This document shows positions 16,355 to 25,226 of a DNA stretch of 64,000 bases, one piece after another. This DNA comes from Actinokineospora alba. GTDB lineage: Bacteria > Actinomycetota > Actinomycetes > Mycobacteriales > Pseudonocardiaceae. The notes under the pieces were generated by a model. It saw nothing but the letters and a program-made list of their open reading frames with translations, was not told the origin of the DNA and did not search any database. Every line of letters starts with the position of its first letter. Position 1 is the first letter of the stretch. Both the position numbers and the translations under genes were made by a program. The DNA lies in assembly GCF_004362515.1 (NCBI RefSeq), contig NZ_SNXU01000001.1, positions 310,001 to 374,000 of the forward strand, given 5' to 3'.

Positions 16355-16994
16355 GACGCTCCAACCTCCGCACCAGCAGGGACGCGGGATAGCTCAGCAA
16401 CAGGAACAGCAAGCCGGCGATCGTGTAGACCTCGACGAACCGGTAGGACTCATTGCCCGCAGCCTTGGCCGCGTTAACCAGGTCGACCACACCGATGGCC
16501 AGCAGCAGCGGGGTCTCCTTGAACATCGAGATCGTGTAGTTCCCCAGCGCGGGCAGGACTCTGGGCACGGCCTGCGGCAGGATCACCGACGTCCACACTC
16601 GGCGGCGCGGCAGCGAGAGCGCCGTCGCGGCCTCCCACTGTCCTTTCGGGACAGCGTCGATTCCCGCGCGGTACACCTCCGAGGTGTAGCACGCGTAGTG
16701 CACGCCGATGGCGATCACGCCGGTGACGAACGCCGACATGCTGATGCCGAACGCCGAGGGGAACACGTAGTACAGCACGAAGATCTGCACCAGCAGCGGC
16801 GTGCTGCGGACGAACTCGATGAACAGGTGAAGCACCTGGTCCACGACCGGCACCCGCGCCCGGCGAACCAGGGCGAACGCCAATCCGAGGGTGTAGGCGA
16901 CCAGGGAGCCCAACACCGTTATCTGAAGCGTGACCAGCAAACCCTGAAGGATCAGCGGCACCGAGTTCGCGGCGAACTGCCAGTCCCACGTCAT
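16338..16994 (-). CDS. ehuD: ABC transporter permease, probably EhuD
   Basis: 218 residues, about five membrane helices, beginning MTWDWQFAANSVPLILQGL. It has the permease motif EVYRAGIDAVPKGQWEAATAL, the EAA loop that contacts the ATPase, and PQAVPRVLPALGNYTISMFKETPLL, typical of the His/Glu/ectoine permease group. The ATG overlaps the ehuC stop by 4 nt. It forms a heterodimer with EhuC in the cytoplasmic membrane. Confidence 0.82.
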   Translation of the reverse strand: MTWDWQFAANSVPLILQGLLVTLQITVLGSLVAYTLGLAFALVRRARVPVVDQVLHLFIEFVRSTPLLVQIFVLYYVFPSAFGISMSAFVTGVIAIGVHYACYTSEVYRAGIDAVPKGQWEAATALSLPRRRVWTSVILPQAVPRVLPALGNYTISMFKETPLLLAIGVVDLVNAAKAAGNESYRFVEVYTIAGLLFLLLSYPASLLVRRLERRVEPV

Positions 16995-17668
16995 CGAACA
17001 CCCCCCGGCACCCGGCCGATTCGGCGGCCCGCGAGCCGCTCCAGCAGCCGCATGACGCCCGTGATCACCAGCGCCAGCCCCAGGTACAGCAGCAGCTCGA
17101 CCACGTAGATGAACGGCAGGTCGGCGCCATGGGTCGGCCGCAGCTGCTCACCGCGCTGGACGATCTCGGTGACCTGGATGAACGACAGCAGCGCGGTGCT
17201 CTTGAGCAGCTGGATGAACAGGTTGCCGAACGGCGGCAGCATCTCCACGAACGCCTGCGGCAACACCACTCGCCGCATCCTCTGCGCGGGCGTGAAGCTC
17301 AGCGCCAGCGCACCCTCCACTTGGGACCGTGGCACGGCCTGCACGGCCCCGCGCACGATCTCCGCCCCATAGGCGCCGTGGTTGAGGCCGAGCACCAGGA
17401 TTCCCGCGTACAGCGGCACCAGCTGCAGGCCGACCAGCGCGGGAAGGGCGAAGTAGAGCCAGAACAGCTGCACCACCTCGGACGTCCCACGCAGCCCCTC
17501 GACGTACACGCGGGCGATCACCCGGACCGGCCGGGATCGAGACAGCAGGGCGAGCCCGGCGGCGAGGGAGAGCACGATGGTCAGCGCGATGCCGCCGACG
17601 GCGGCGATCACCGTGAAGGGCAGGCCCTCCAGAATCGTCGAGACTATGCGGTTCGCGTTGTCCGGCAC
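16991..17668 (-). CDS. ehuC: ABC transporter permease, probably EhuC
   Basis: 225 residues from a GTG 7 nt after the ehuB stop. About five membrane helices; EAA loop EIVRGAVQAVPRSQVEGALAL and PQAFVEMLPPFGNLFIQLLKST. The short gap upstream and 4-nt overlap downstream place it firmly in one ehuBCDA transcript. Ectoine specificity is inferred from the operon. Confidence 0.82.
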   Translation of the reverse strand: MPDNANRIVSTILEGLPFTVIAAVGGIALTIVLSLAAGLALLSRSRPVRVIARVYVEGLRGTSEVVQLFWLYFALPALVGLQLVPLYAGILVLGLNHGAYGAEIVRGAVQAVPRSQVEGALALSFTPAQRMRRVVLPQAFVEMLPPFGNLFIQLLKSTALLSFIQVTEIVQRGEQLRPTHGADLPFIYVVELLLYLGLALVITGVMRLLERLAGRRIGRVPGGVR

Positions 17669-17675
17669 GGTCGGC

Positions 17676-18563
17676 TCAGGCGGCGCAGAGCTTCTCGGTC
17701 GTCAGCCCGCCCGCGGGCAGATTGTCCTTGCCGAAGCCGAACGGCTCCACGATGCGCAGCCATTCCCCGCTCTGGTGCAGCTTCTTCAGCTCCGCGTTGA
17801 ACGCCTCAAGCAGAGCGGTGTCGTCCTTGCGGAACACGAAACCGCCCGCGGACACGACGTCCTTGCCCTTGTCCCGCGGGGTGAAGCCGGGCGTGACCTC
17901 GACGGCGATGTCCGGGTTCTTCTTGACCAGGTCCTTAAGCGAGATGTCGGTCAGCGCGGCGGCGCCGACCCGGCCGTCGGCGACCGCGCGCAGCAGGGTG
18001 TCCTGGCTGTCGAGGGTCTCGATCGCTGCCACTCCCGCGGACTCGGCGTAGCCCTTCTCCACCGCCGCGGACAGCACGGCGAGCTTGAGCCCCTTCGCCT
18101 TCACGTCGTCGAACCCGCGCACGCCCTCGGGATTTCCGCGCGGCACAAGCAAAGCGGTGAGCGCGCTGTAGTCCGGGATGGAGAACGCGACCTGCCCGCA
18201 GCGGGCGGGCGTGATGTTCATGCCCGCCGCGACCATGTCGAACTGCCGGGCGGTGACGCCGGGGATCAGGCCGTCGAAGTTCGTCGCGACCGCCTCGACG
18301 TCCGCGATACCGAGGGCCTTGAAGACCGCGCGGGCCACTTCCGGCGCCTCGCCGGTGACCCGGCCCGACGCGTCCGTGAACCCGTACGGCGCTTCGTTCG
18401 CGATGCCGATCTTGATCTTGCCCGCGGCCTTCGCCGCGGCGAGCGGGTCACCGGAGGACACGCTGGTGCAAGCGGAGAGAGCCCAGCCACCCGTGGTGGC
18501 CAGGGCTCCCGCCGCGGCCGTTCGTCGAAAGAATTCCCGCCGCGTCCAGCCCTGACCCACCAT
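17676..18563 (-). CDS. ehuB: Ectoine-type solute-binding lipoprotein, probably EhuB
   Basis: 295 residues from the ATG at 18561-18563. The N-terminus combines a twin-arginine motif (TRREFFRRTAAAGAL) with a lipobox (LSAC), so it is probably exported folded by Tat and then lipidated. The SBP domain opens IKIGIANEAPYGFTDASG and continues DMVAAGMNITPARCGQVAFS, closely recalling rhizobial EhuB. It captures a compatible solute for EhuCD/EhuA. First gene of the operon; the longer upstream reading to 18629 lacks a sensible signal. Confidence 0.84.
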   Translation of the reverse strand: MVGQGWTRREFFRRTAAAGALATTGGWALSACTSVSSGDPLAAAKAAGKIKIGIANEAPYGFTDASGRVTGEAPEVARAVFKALGIADVEAVATNFDGLIPGVTARQFDMVAAGMNITPARCGQVAFSIPDYSALTALLVPRGNPEGVRGFDDVKAKGLKLAVLSAAVEKGYAESAGVAAIETLDSQDTLLRAVADGRVGAAALTDISLKDLVKKNPDIAVEVTPGFTPRDKGKDVVSAGGFVFRKDDTALLEAFNAELKKLHQSGEWLRIVEPFGFGKDNLPAGGLTTEKLCAA

Positions 18564-18663
18564 CGCGTTAGCCCCGTTTCGCGCGCATCGACAAGTTACG
18601 TGTGTGTGCGTCGAACGTAGGGGGATCACCCGATTAGGTCAACAGCCGGTGATTAACCCACTG

Positions 18664-20682
18664 CTAGGGCAGCTTGTTGGCCTCGCGGATGACGTTGACG
18701 ATCTCGTCCATGATCTGCGTCATCTCGTAGTCCTTGGGCGTGAACACCCGGGCCACACCGCGCTCGGCGAGGATCTTCGCGTCGTCGGGCGGGATGATGC
18801 CGCCGACCACGACCGGAACATCCCCCGCACCGGCGGCCCTCAAACCCTCGACCACCGCGGGGACGGCCTCCAGGTGCGAGCCGGACAGGATCGACAGGCC
18901 GACCACGTGCACGCCCTCCTGCACCGCGGCCGCCACGATCTGGTCGGGCGTGAGCCGAATGCCCTGGTAGACGACCTCGAAGCCGGTGTCGCGGGCCCGG
19001 ACGGCGATCTGCTCGGCCCCGTTGGAGTGACCGTCGAGACCGGGCTTGCCGACCAGCATCCGCAGCCGCTCGCCCAGCTCCTCGCCGGTGGCCTTGACCC
19101 GCTCGCGCACGGCCGCCAGCTCGACGCCCGCCTCGCCGCCCGCAGACGCGCCGGAGACGCCCGTGGGCGCCCGGTACTCGCCGAACACCTCGCGCAGCGC
19201 GCCCGACCACTCACCCGTGGTGACCCCGGCGTGCGCGCACGCCAGGGTCGCGTCCATCAGGTTGACGTCGGTCTTGGCGGCCTCACGCAGCTTGCGCAGC
19301 GACTCCTCCACCACGGCCGCGTCGCGCTCGGACCGCCAGCGCCGGACCGCCTCGACGGCCTCCAGCTCGGCGGCCGGGTCGGCGGTCTCGATGGCCTTGG
19401 CGCCCTCGGCCTGCAGAGGGCTCGGCTCGGTGGTGTCGAACTTGTTGACGCCGACGATGATCTGCTCGCCGCCCTCGATGAGCCTGCGCCGCTCCGCCAG
19501 CGAGCCGACCATCTGCGTCTTCATGTAGCCGGACTCGACGGCCGCGACCGCCCCGCCCATGGCCTGCACGCGGTCGATCTCCTCGCGCGCGCCGGTGATG
19601 ATCTCGTTGACCTTCGCCTCGATGACCGGGGAGCCGTCGAAGATGTCCTCGTACTCCAGCAGGTCGGTCTCATAGGCGAGCACCTGCTGCATCCGCAGCG
19701 CCCACTGCTGGTCCCACGGACGCGGCAGGCCGAGGGCCTCGTTCCACGCGGGAAGCTGGATCGCGCGGGCCCGAGCCTTGCGCGAGAGCGACACGGCGAG
19801 CATCTCCAGCACGATGCGCTGGACGTTGTTCTCCGGCTGCGCCTCGGTCAGGCCCAGCGAGTTGACCTGCACGCCATAGCGGAACCGGCGCTGCTTCTCG
19901 TCGGTGATGCCGTAGCGGTCGCGGGTGATCTCATCCCACAGCTCGGTGAAGGCGCGCATCTTGCACATCTCTTCGATGAACCGCACGCCCGCGTTGACGA
20001 AGAAGGAGATGCGGGAGACGACCTCGCCGAACTTCTCGGCGGGCACCTGCCCGGAGTCGCGCACCGCGTCGAGGACCGCGATCGCCGTGCACATCGCGTA
20101 GGCGACTTCCTGCACCGGGGTCGCGCCGACCTCCTGCAGGTGGTAGCTGCAGATGTTGATCGGGTTCCACTTCGGCACGTTCGACACGGTCCACGCGACC
20201 ATGTCGGTGATCAGCCGCAGGCTCGGCCCGGGCGGGAAAACGTAGGTGCCGCGGGACAGGTATTCCTTGATGATGTCGTTCTGCGTGGTGCCCGCGAGCT
20301 TGGCGACGACCTCGTGCCAGTCGGTGCCCTCGGCCTCGGCCTGCTCCTGGGCCACCGAGACGTAGAGCGACAGCAGCCACATGGCCGTCGCGTTGATCGT
20401 CATCGAGGTGTTGGCCACACCGAGCGGGATCTGGTCGAACAGCGTGCGCATGTCGCCGATGTGGGTGACCGGGACGCCGACCTTGCCGACCTCGCCCTTG
20501 GCGAGTTCGTGGTCGGGGTCATAGCCGGTCTGCGTCGGCAGGTCGAACGCGATGGAAAGGCCGGTCTGCCCCTTGGACAGGTTGCGGCGGTAGAGCTCGT
20601 TGGACTTCGTCGCGGAAGAGTGCCCGGCGTAGGTGCGCATGACCCACGGGCGGTCTCGCTCACGGTCTGACGGATACGGCAC
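18664..20682 (-). CDS. meaA: MeaA-type coenzyme-B12 mutase (ethylmalonyl-CoA mutase-like)
   Basis: 672 residues with substrate barrel and B12-binding domain in one chain. The N-terminus RNLSKGQTGLSIAFDLPTQT and the length fit MeaA/Ecm rather than the two-subunit methylmalonyl-CoA mutase. The B12 domain near residues 540-660 has GKPGLDGHSNGAEQ, whose His replaces the dimethylbenzimidazole ligand, then LSILSGSHL and VVVGGIIPPDD. It rearranges ethylmalonyl-CoA (or a close analogue) to methylsuccinyl-CoA in acetate assimilation or extender-unit supply. It probably depends on the adenosyltransferase encoded at 40597. No other ethylmalonyl pathway gene is visible nearby. Confidence 0.87.
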   Translation of the reverse strand: MPYPSDRERDRPWVMRTYAGHSSATKSNELYRRNLSKGQTGLSIAFDLPTQTGYDPDHELAKGEVGKVGVPVTHIGDMRTLFDQIPLGVANTSMTINATAMWLLSLYVSVAQEQAEAEGTDWHEVVAKLAGTTQNDIIKEYLSRGTYVFPPGPSLRLITDMVAWTVSNVPKWNPINICSYHLQEVGATPVQEVAYAMCTAIAVLDAVRDSGQVPAEKFGEVVSRISFFVNAGVRFIEEMCKMRAFTELWDEITRDRYGITDEKQRRFRYGVQVNSLGLTEAQPENNVQRIVLEMLAVSLSRKARARAIQLPAWNEALGLPRPWDQQWALRMQQVLAYETDLLEYEDIFDGSPVIEAKVNEIITGAREEIDRVQAMGGAVAAVESGYMKTQMVGSLAERRRLIEGGEQIIVGVNKFDTTEPSPLQAEGAKAIETADPAAELEAVEAVRRWRSERDAAVVEESLRKLREAAKTDVNLMDATLACAHAGVTTGEWSGALREVFGEYRAPTGVSGASAGGEAGVELAAVRERVKATGEELGERLRMLVGKPGLDGHSNGAEQIAVRARDTGFEVVYQGIRLTPDQIVAAAVQEGVHVVGLSILSGSHLEAVPAVVEGLRAAGAGDVPVVVGGIIPPDDAKILAERGVARVFTPKDYEMTQIMDEIVNVIREANKLP

Positions 20683-20816
20683 CGGTTTACCTCCGTTAAC
20701 AGCCCTTTTCGTGGAGAGTACTGGTCAGTAACGAATTTCGGCTCGGTGCCATTGCTCACAGGGGCTCTTCAGCGTTGACTGTCCGAACCCGAATCCCCTT
20801 CCCGGAGGCTTTGACC

Positions 20817-21686
20817 ATGAGTCTGAAGTACCTCGTGCCCGCCGTCGCCGTCGTGGCGCTGACCAGCGTGTTATCCATCCCAGCATCGGCGATCAACAGC
20901 TACAACGCCACCCCCGCGCCCGAGCGGACCGAGGTCGGCGCGCTGGTGGTCCAGTGGGACAACGACGACAACCCGGCCACGCCGGACCGCATCGACTGGA
21001 TGTGTTCGGGGACCATGGTCGACCGCGACACGTTCCTCACGGCGGCGCACTGCACCACCGACTGGGCCGAGGGCGTTCGGTTCTACGTCTCGCTCGCCCA
21101 GAACGTGCAGGCCGACCTGGACGCGGCCGCCCTGGCCCACCCTGGTGACCCGGCGGCCGTGGGCGCGGCGGTCGGCGTCGAGGGCATCGCCCACAACGAC
21201 CCGGCCTACCCGGGCAACTCCGCGGACTCGCACGACATCTCCGTGGTGCAGCTGCCCGCCGCCGCGCTCGCGGCCCGCTGGAGCTTCACCCCGGCCACCC
21301 TGCCCGCCGCGGGCAAGCTCGACACCCTCGGCCCGCGCGGGCTGGACGCGGTGCCGTTCACCGTGGCCGGCTACGGCACCCAGGAAGCCGTGCGCGGCCC
21401 CGGTGGACAGACCCACCCCGGCGGCGGCGTGCGGATGAAGGCGCCGGTCGGCTTCGACGCGCTCAACAACACGTGGGTGCGGCTGCACATGACCGCGCCC
21501 CAGGGCAACGGCGGCGCCTGCTACGGCGACTCGGGCGGCCCGAACTTCGCCGTCATCGACGGGAAGCGGACCCTGGTCGCCACCACGATCACCGGTGACG
21601 GCCCCTGCTACGCCACCAACGTGTCCTACCGGCTCGACGCGCCGACCGCGCGCGCCTTCATGAGCCCGTTCGTGGCCCTGCCGTAA
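20817..21686 (+). CDS. Secreted trypsin-like serine protease (S1)
   Basis: 289 residues from the ATG at 20817, which has a GGAGG upstream; an earlier TTG would add a polar stretch before the signal. Signal peptide about residues 1-25 (ending IPASAIN). The catalytic triad is visible as His78 in LTAAHC, Asp140 in DSHDISVV and Ser239 in YGDSGGP. Cys pairs around His78 and Ser239 fit disulfides. It cleaves proteins outside the cell; target unknown. A short hairpin follows the stop. Confidence 0.9.
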   Translation: MSLKYLVPAVAVVALTSVLSIPASAINSYNATPAPERTEVGALVVQWDNDDNPATPDRIDWMCSGTMVDRDTFLTAAHCTTDWAEGVRFYVSLAQNVQADLDAAALAHPGDPAAVGAAVGVEGIAHNDPAYPGNSADSHDISVVQLPAAALAARWSFTPATLPAAGKLDTLGPRGLDAVPFTVAGYGTQEAVRGPGGQTHPGGGVRMKAPVGFDALNNTWVRLHMTAPQGNGGACYGDSGGPNFAVIDGKRTLVATTITGDGPCYATNVSYRLDAPTARAFMSPFVALP

Positions 21687-21693
21687 ATCGCTG

Positions 21694-21712
21694 GACGTGG
21701 ACCGTCCACGTC
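21694..21712 (+). terminator. Short hairpin after the protease gene
   Basis: An 8-bp stem GACGTGGA/TCCACGTC with a 3-nt loop, 8 nt after the protease stop. It has no T-run, so it could be a weak terminator, a transcript-stabilising stem or an inverted-repeat operator for the small reading frame at 21747. Confidence 0.5.
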
Positions 21713-21746
21713 GGACATGCTGATCGCAACGAAACGAGGAGAGACC

Positions 21747-21839
21747 ATGACAGTCGCGAACGCGCAGCGAGGGGTGTGGCGCCGATCCGGCACCGCGCAC
21801 GTCGCCCGCCCGCGCCTGGGCGTCGGCTCCCCACCGTGA
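21747..21839 (+). CDS. Possible 30-residue peptide
   Basis: ATG preceded at good spacing by GAGGAGAG, a strong Shine-Dalgarno for this genome, and ending 22 nt before a strong terminator-like hairpin. The peptide is basic (MTVANAQRGVWRRSGTAHV then ARPRLGVGSPP) with no signal peptide or membrane helix. Not recognised. A real small gene, a leader peptide or a chance frame are all possible; the flanking signals are the only support. Confidence 0.42.
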   Translation: MTVANAQRGVWRRSGTAHVARPRLGVGSPP

Positions 21840-21861
21840 GATCAGTGATCGTCACGTGAGG

Positions 21862-21893
21862 GAGCCGCCCATCGGATCACCGATGGGCGGCTC
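21862..21893 (+). terminator. Intrinsic-type terminator hairpin
   Basis: A perfect 13-bp stem GAGCCGCCCATCG/CGATGGGCGGCTC with a 6-nt loop, followed by TCTTGTTT. It ends the transcript of the protease and/or the small reading frame and insulates tRNA-Arg. Confidence 0.8.
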
Positions 21894-22018
21894 TCTTGTT
21901 TCCACAGACCATTTCCCAGTTCGCCCCGTCGCGCCCGCTACCGCGTGGCCCGGCGAACGAAACCGGCTTGCCCTCGGGCGAGCCCTCCCGGCCGCCGCTT
22001 CACCGCGCGGCCGGGCGA

Positions 22019-22092
22019 ATCCCTGTAGCTCAGCTGGACAGAGCGCGCCGCTACGAACGGCGAGGTCCCAGGTTCAAGTCCTGGCAGGGATG
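22019..22092 (+). tRNA. tRNA-Arg (anticodon ACG)
   Basis: Complete cloverleaf: acceptor ATCCCTG/CAGGGAT (7 bp), D stem GCTC/GAGC, anticodon stem CGCCG/CGGCG with loop CTACGAA (anticodon ACG), T arm CCAGG-TTCAAGT-CCTGG, discriminator G at 22092. CCA is not encoded. It reads CGN arginine codons after A34-to-inosine editing. The convergent membrane protein gene ends 2 nt after it. Confidence 0.97.
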
Positions 22093-22093
22093 C

Positions 22094-22741
22094 TCAGTCT
22101 TTGAGGATGGCGATGGCTTTGCCCTTCGTCGCCCACGCGACACCGAAGGCCAGCACGGCGCCGGATTCCAGCCACAGGGCGGGATGCAGCGCCTTGGTCT
22201 CGTTGTCGAAGAGGTAGGCGATCACCGGGATCAGGCCGATGCAGACGACGATCGCGACCCCGCAGGCCACGTAGATCTTGTTGCGCACCTCGTTGTGCTC
22301 GCCCGGGTTCTCCGCGTCGCGCCTGGTGAACAGGAACAGGCAGAAGTAGGCCAGGGACAGGAAGAACACGGCCGCGGCGGCGACGTGGACGTAGCCGAGC
22401 AGCTTGTCGTCCGCGGCCGCGACGTTCGGGCCGCCGCTGGGCGACGTCGGGAAGATCGCGACCCCGATCGCGGACAGGCCCGCGATGTTGGCGACCCAGT
22501 CGTCGATCGGGCTGTAACCGCGGTAGCAGAACAGGAACACGCCGACCGCCCACATGGCGCCGACCAGGACGTCGCGCATCCCGGTGTAGTAGTAGCCGCT
22601 GAGCGAGTTCTGCAGCCCACCGCCGTCGAGGAGGATCTTCCCGAGGATGAGCACTGGTGGCAGGGCGATGCCGATCAGGCCGATCGCCCGGCGCAGGTAG
22701 AGGTACGAGTGGACGAGGTCGCGTCCCACTGTCTGAGTCAT
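22094..22741 (-). CDS. Six-helix membrane protein, unknown function
   Basis: 215 residues from the ATG at 22739-22741 (MTQTVGRDLVHSYLYLRRA). About six membrane helices spread over the whole length. The second loop contains LQNSLSGYYYTGMRDVLVG, followed by FCYRGYSPIDDWVANIAG, a pattern I recognise from uncharacterised actinomycete membrane proteins but cannot name. The stop lies 2 nt from the end of tRNA-Arg. Confidence 0.75.
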   Translation of the reverse strand: MTQTVGRDLVHSYLYLRRAIGLIGIALPPVLILGKILLDGGGLQNSLSGYYYTGMRDVLVGAMWAVGVFLFCYRGYSPIDDWVANIAGLSAIGVAIFPTSPSGGPNVAAADDKLLGYVHVAAAAVFFLSLAYFCLFLFTRRDAENPGEHNEVRNKIYVACGVAIVVCIGLIPVIAYLFDNETKALHPALWLESGAVLAFGVAWATKGKAIAILKD

Positions 22742-22875
22742 GGCCGCCTCCGGAGACTCGGTTCCGTGGATCGGCTCGCGCGGACCACACCGACCCGACA
22801 CAAGTTGATCGCATCCGAGGTGGCGAACATAACCGCCTAACGGTTACGTCTTGTGCCCGGGAGGATGATGGAGGC

Positions 22876-23166
22876 ATGGAGGTGCCCGCGCCGTTCCTCA
22901 TCCTGGTGGCGATCGCCGTCGTCGGCCTGCTCGGCCTCGTCCTGCGCTGGGGCCTGGCGTCGGACGCCGACCGGCGCAAGGACTACGGCCTGCTGCGTGA
23001 GGTCGCCAAGGTCCGCAGCGTCGACGCCGCCCGCTTCGTGGAGACCGAGTTGCAGAAGGCGGGCGTCCGCGCCACCACGGTCCCCGGCGAGGACGGCGAG
23101 ACCTACCGAATCCTCGTCTTCCCCACCGACGAACAAACCGCCATCCAAACCCTCCTCAACACCTAA
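22876..23166 (+). CDS. Small membrane-anchored protein, unknown function
   Basis: 96 residues from the ATG at 22876, which has upstream GGAGGATGATGGAGG. One N-terminal membrane helix (FLILVAIAVVGLLGLVLRWGL) is followed by a short cytoplasmic domain ending TYRILVFPTDEQTAIQTLLNT, which may be a small alpha/beta fold. Its stop codon is the first element of the palindrome shared with the ggt gene. Confidence 0.75.
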   Translation: MEVPAPFLILVAIAVVGLLGLVLRWGLASDADRRKDYGLLREVAKVRSVDAARFVETELQKAGVRATTVPGEDGETYRILVFPTDEQTAIQTLLNT

Positions 23167-23298
23167 CCGCGAGTCGCCCCGTCCGGCAAACGAGTCGCCC
23201 GTTCCGGCAAGTGAGTTCGACATTCGGGATACGCGAATGTCGAACTCACTTGCCTGGAGGGGCGACTCGTTTGCCTGGAGGGGCGACTCGCGGTTAGG
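23162..23298. repeat. 137-bp palindrome spanning two convergent stop codons
   Basis: Arms 23162-23226 and 23234-23298 (65 bp each, six mismatches) with a 7-nt loop GGATACG. The outer ends carry the TAA stops of both converging genes, in mirrored CCTAACCGCGAGTCG contexts. The inner part is AGTGAGTTCGACATTCG. Each arm holds two degenerate copies of a GAGTCGCCC...GGCAA unit. It should act as a strong bidirectional terminator and may be a mobile palindromic repeat. Confidence 0.88.
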
Positions 23299-25075
23299 GG
23301 GTGGGGTAGAGGACGGCGGCGGAGGTGCCGCCGCGGCGGAATTCCTCGCCTACGGCCAGGACTTTGCCCGCGCCGGTGAACTCCAGGGTGGCGGCGGCGC
23401 CGATGAAGCGTTGTTCGGTGAAGACGTGGCCGATGGCGCTCAAACCGCCCGCGGCGGCGATGAAGGCGGGTTCGGCCACCGTCGTCGGCGAGTTGCGCTG
23501 GGTGGCGCGCGGGGCGGCGACGGCCTGCTTGAGTGTCATGCCGAAGTCGACCCGGTTGACCAGGATCTGCAGGACCGTGGTGATGATCGTCGAGCCGCCC
23601 GGGGATCCGAGCGCCAGCCACGGCTTGCCGTTCTTCAGCACGATCGTCGGCGACATGCTCGACCGCGGCCGCTTGCCCGGCGCGGCCAGGTTCGGGTCGG
23701 GCGCCGAGCCCTGCGACGGGGTGAAGTTGAAGTCGGTCAGCTCGTTGTTGAGCAGGAACCCGCGGCCCGGCACCACGATGCCGCTGCCGCCGACCTGCTC
23801 GATGGTGTTGGTGTAGGACACCACGTTGCCGCGCTTGTCGGAGACGACGAAGTGGTTCGTGTGAACCTCGTTCTCCGACGACGCCGTACCCGCCGTGGCG
23901 GGCTCACAGCCCGCGTCCGGGGCGGTCGGCGCGGGCAGGACCGCCGCCGGGTCGATCAGGCAGGCCCGCTTGGCCGCGTGCGCGTCCGACAGCAGCCGCT
24001 CCTGCGGGACGTCGACGTAGGCCGGGTCGCCGATGTACCGGTTGCGGTCGGCGAAGGCGAGCTTGCTTGCCTCCAGGTAGTGGTGCAGCGCCTGGGTGCG
24101 TTCCATGCCCGCGAGGTCGAAGGTCTCCAGGATGTTGAGCGCCTCGCCCACGGTGATGCCGCCGCTGGAGCTGGGGGCCATGCCGTAGACGTCGTAGCCC
24201 CGGTAGGCCACGTGGGTCGGGGCGCGGTCGATGGTCCGGTAGTCCCGCAGGTCCTCGACCGTCATCCGGCCCTTGGGCGGGGTGATCGTGGCGTCGGCGG
24301 CCAGCGGCGGGTTCTGCGTGGTCTCGGCGACGTCCTCGCCGATCTCGCCGCCGTAGAACGCGCGCGTGCCGTCCTTGGCGATCTCGCGGTAGGTGTCGGC
24401 CAGGTCCGGGTTGCGCAGGATGTACCCGACCTCGGGCGCGCTGCCGCCGGGAAGGAACAGCTCGGCGGTCGAGCTGAACTGCTTGAACCGGGCCTGGTTG
24501 TCCAGGATCTCCGAGCGCAGCTGCGGGGTGACCGGGAAGCCCTTCTCGGCGACCTTGATGGCGGGCTTGAGGTTGTCCTTGAGGCTGAACCGGCCCCACC
24601 GCTCAAGCGCGCGCTCCCAGGTGGCCAGCATGCCCGGGGTACCCACGGACAAGCCGCTGCTCACCGCGGTCGGGAACGGGTAGGGCGTGCCCGTGGCGGG
24701 ATTGATGAACATGTTCGCGTCACCGGCGGCGGGTGTGGTCTCGCGGCCATCGATCGTGGACACCTGGCGGGTGCGGGCGTCGTAGTACACGAAGTACCCG
24801 CCACCCCCGAGGCCCGCCATGTTCGGATCGGTCACCCCGAGCGTCGCGGCGACCGCCACGGCGGCGTCGGCGGCGGTCCCGCCTCTGCGGAGCACCTCGA
24901 TGCCCGCCTGCGTCGATTCGACGGTGTCGGAGACAACCGCCCCGCCGTATCCCTGCGCGAACGGGGCCTTCGCCAGTGGGGGCGCGGCCACCGCGGCCGA
25001 CGGAGCCGCGACCAGCCCCGCGATCGCGAGTAGCGCTACGGACAGTGCGTTGCCTCGGCGTGGAGTACGCATCAC
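23294..25075 (-). CDS. ggt: Gamma-glutamyltransferase
   Basis: 593 residues, full length for GGT, with a signal peptide (LLAIAGLVAAPSAAVAAPP). It hydrolyses or transfers the gamma-glutamyl group of glutathione-like or poly-glutamyl compounds outside the membrane. The proenzyme cleaves itself before the Thr in VHTNHFVVSDKRGN, creating the N-terminal Thr nucleophile. NMAGLGGGGYFVYYD and the late SMSPTIVLKNGKPWLALGSPGGS are family landmarks. Because actinomycetes make mycothiol rather than glutathione, the natural substrate is open. The gene ends inside the palindrome at 23162-23298. Confidence 0.92.
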   Translation of the reverse strand: MMRTPRRGNALSVALLAIAGLVAAPSAAVAAPPLAKAPFAQGYGGAVVSDTVESTQAGIEVLRRGGTAADAAVAVAATLGVTDPNMAGLGGGGYFVYYDARTRQVSTIDGRETTPAAGDANMFINPATGTPYPFPTAVSSGLSVGTPGMLATWERALERWGRFSLKDNLKPAIKVAEKGFPVTPQLRSEILDNQARFKQFSSTAELFLPGGSAPEVGYILRNPDLADTYREIAKDGTRAFYGGEIGEDVAETTQNPPLAADATITPPKGRMTVEDLRDYRTIDRAPTHVAYRGYDVYGMAPSSSGGITVGEALNILETFDLAGMERTQALHHYLEASKLAFADRNRYIGDPAYVDVPQERLLSDAHAAKRACLIDPAAVLPAPTAPDAGCEPATAGTASSENEVHTNHFVVSDKRGNVVSYTNTIEQVGGSGIVVPGRGFLLNNELTDFNFTPSQGSAPDPNLAAPGKRPRSSMSPTIVLKNGKPWLALGSPGGSTIITTVLQILVNRVDFGMTLKQAVAAPRATQRNSPTTVAEPAFIAAAGGLSAIGHVFTEQRFIGAAATLEFTGAGKVLAVGEEFRRGGTSAAVLYPTP

Positions 25076-25226
25076 GGCCTTCCTGTCGTACTGGACGGTG
25101 GTCCAGTTCTACTCGCGGTGTCCCGGTGGCGCCAGGTTTGCGCCCGGGCACTTCGGGTGCGCGAACCGGCCGAAAATGTCGGCCGCGGTCGCTAGCCTGC
25201 GTCGCATCGGAATCGAGGGGGCAGCA

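Noticed and set aside
18604..20670. 688-codon plus-strand frame opposite the MeaA-type mutase
   Set aside because: Arg/Leu/Gly/Asp-rich without motifs; mirrors codon-position GC bias of the true gene.
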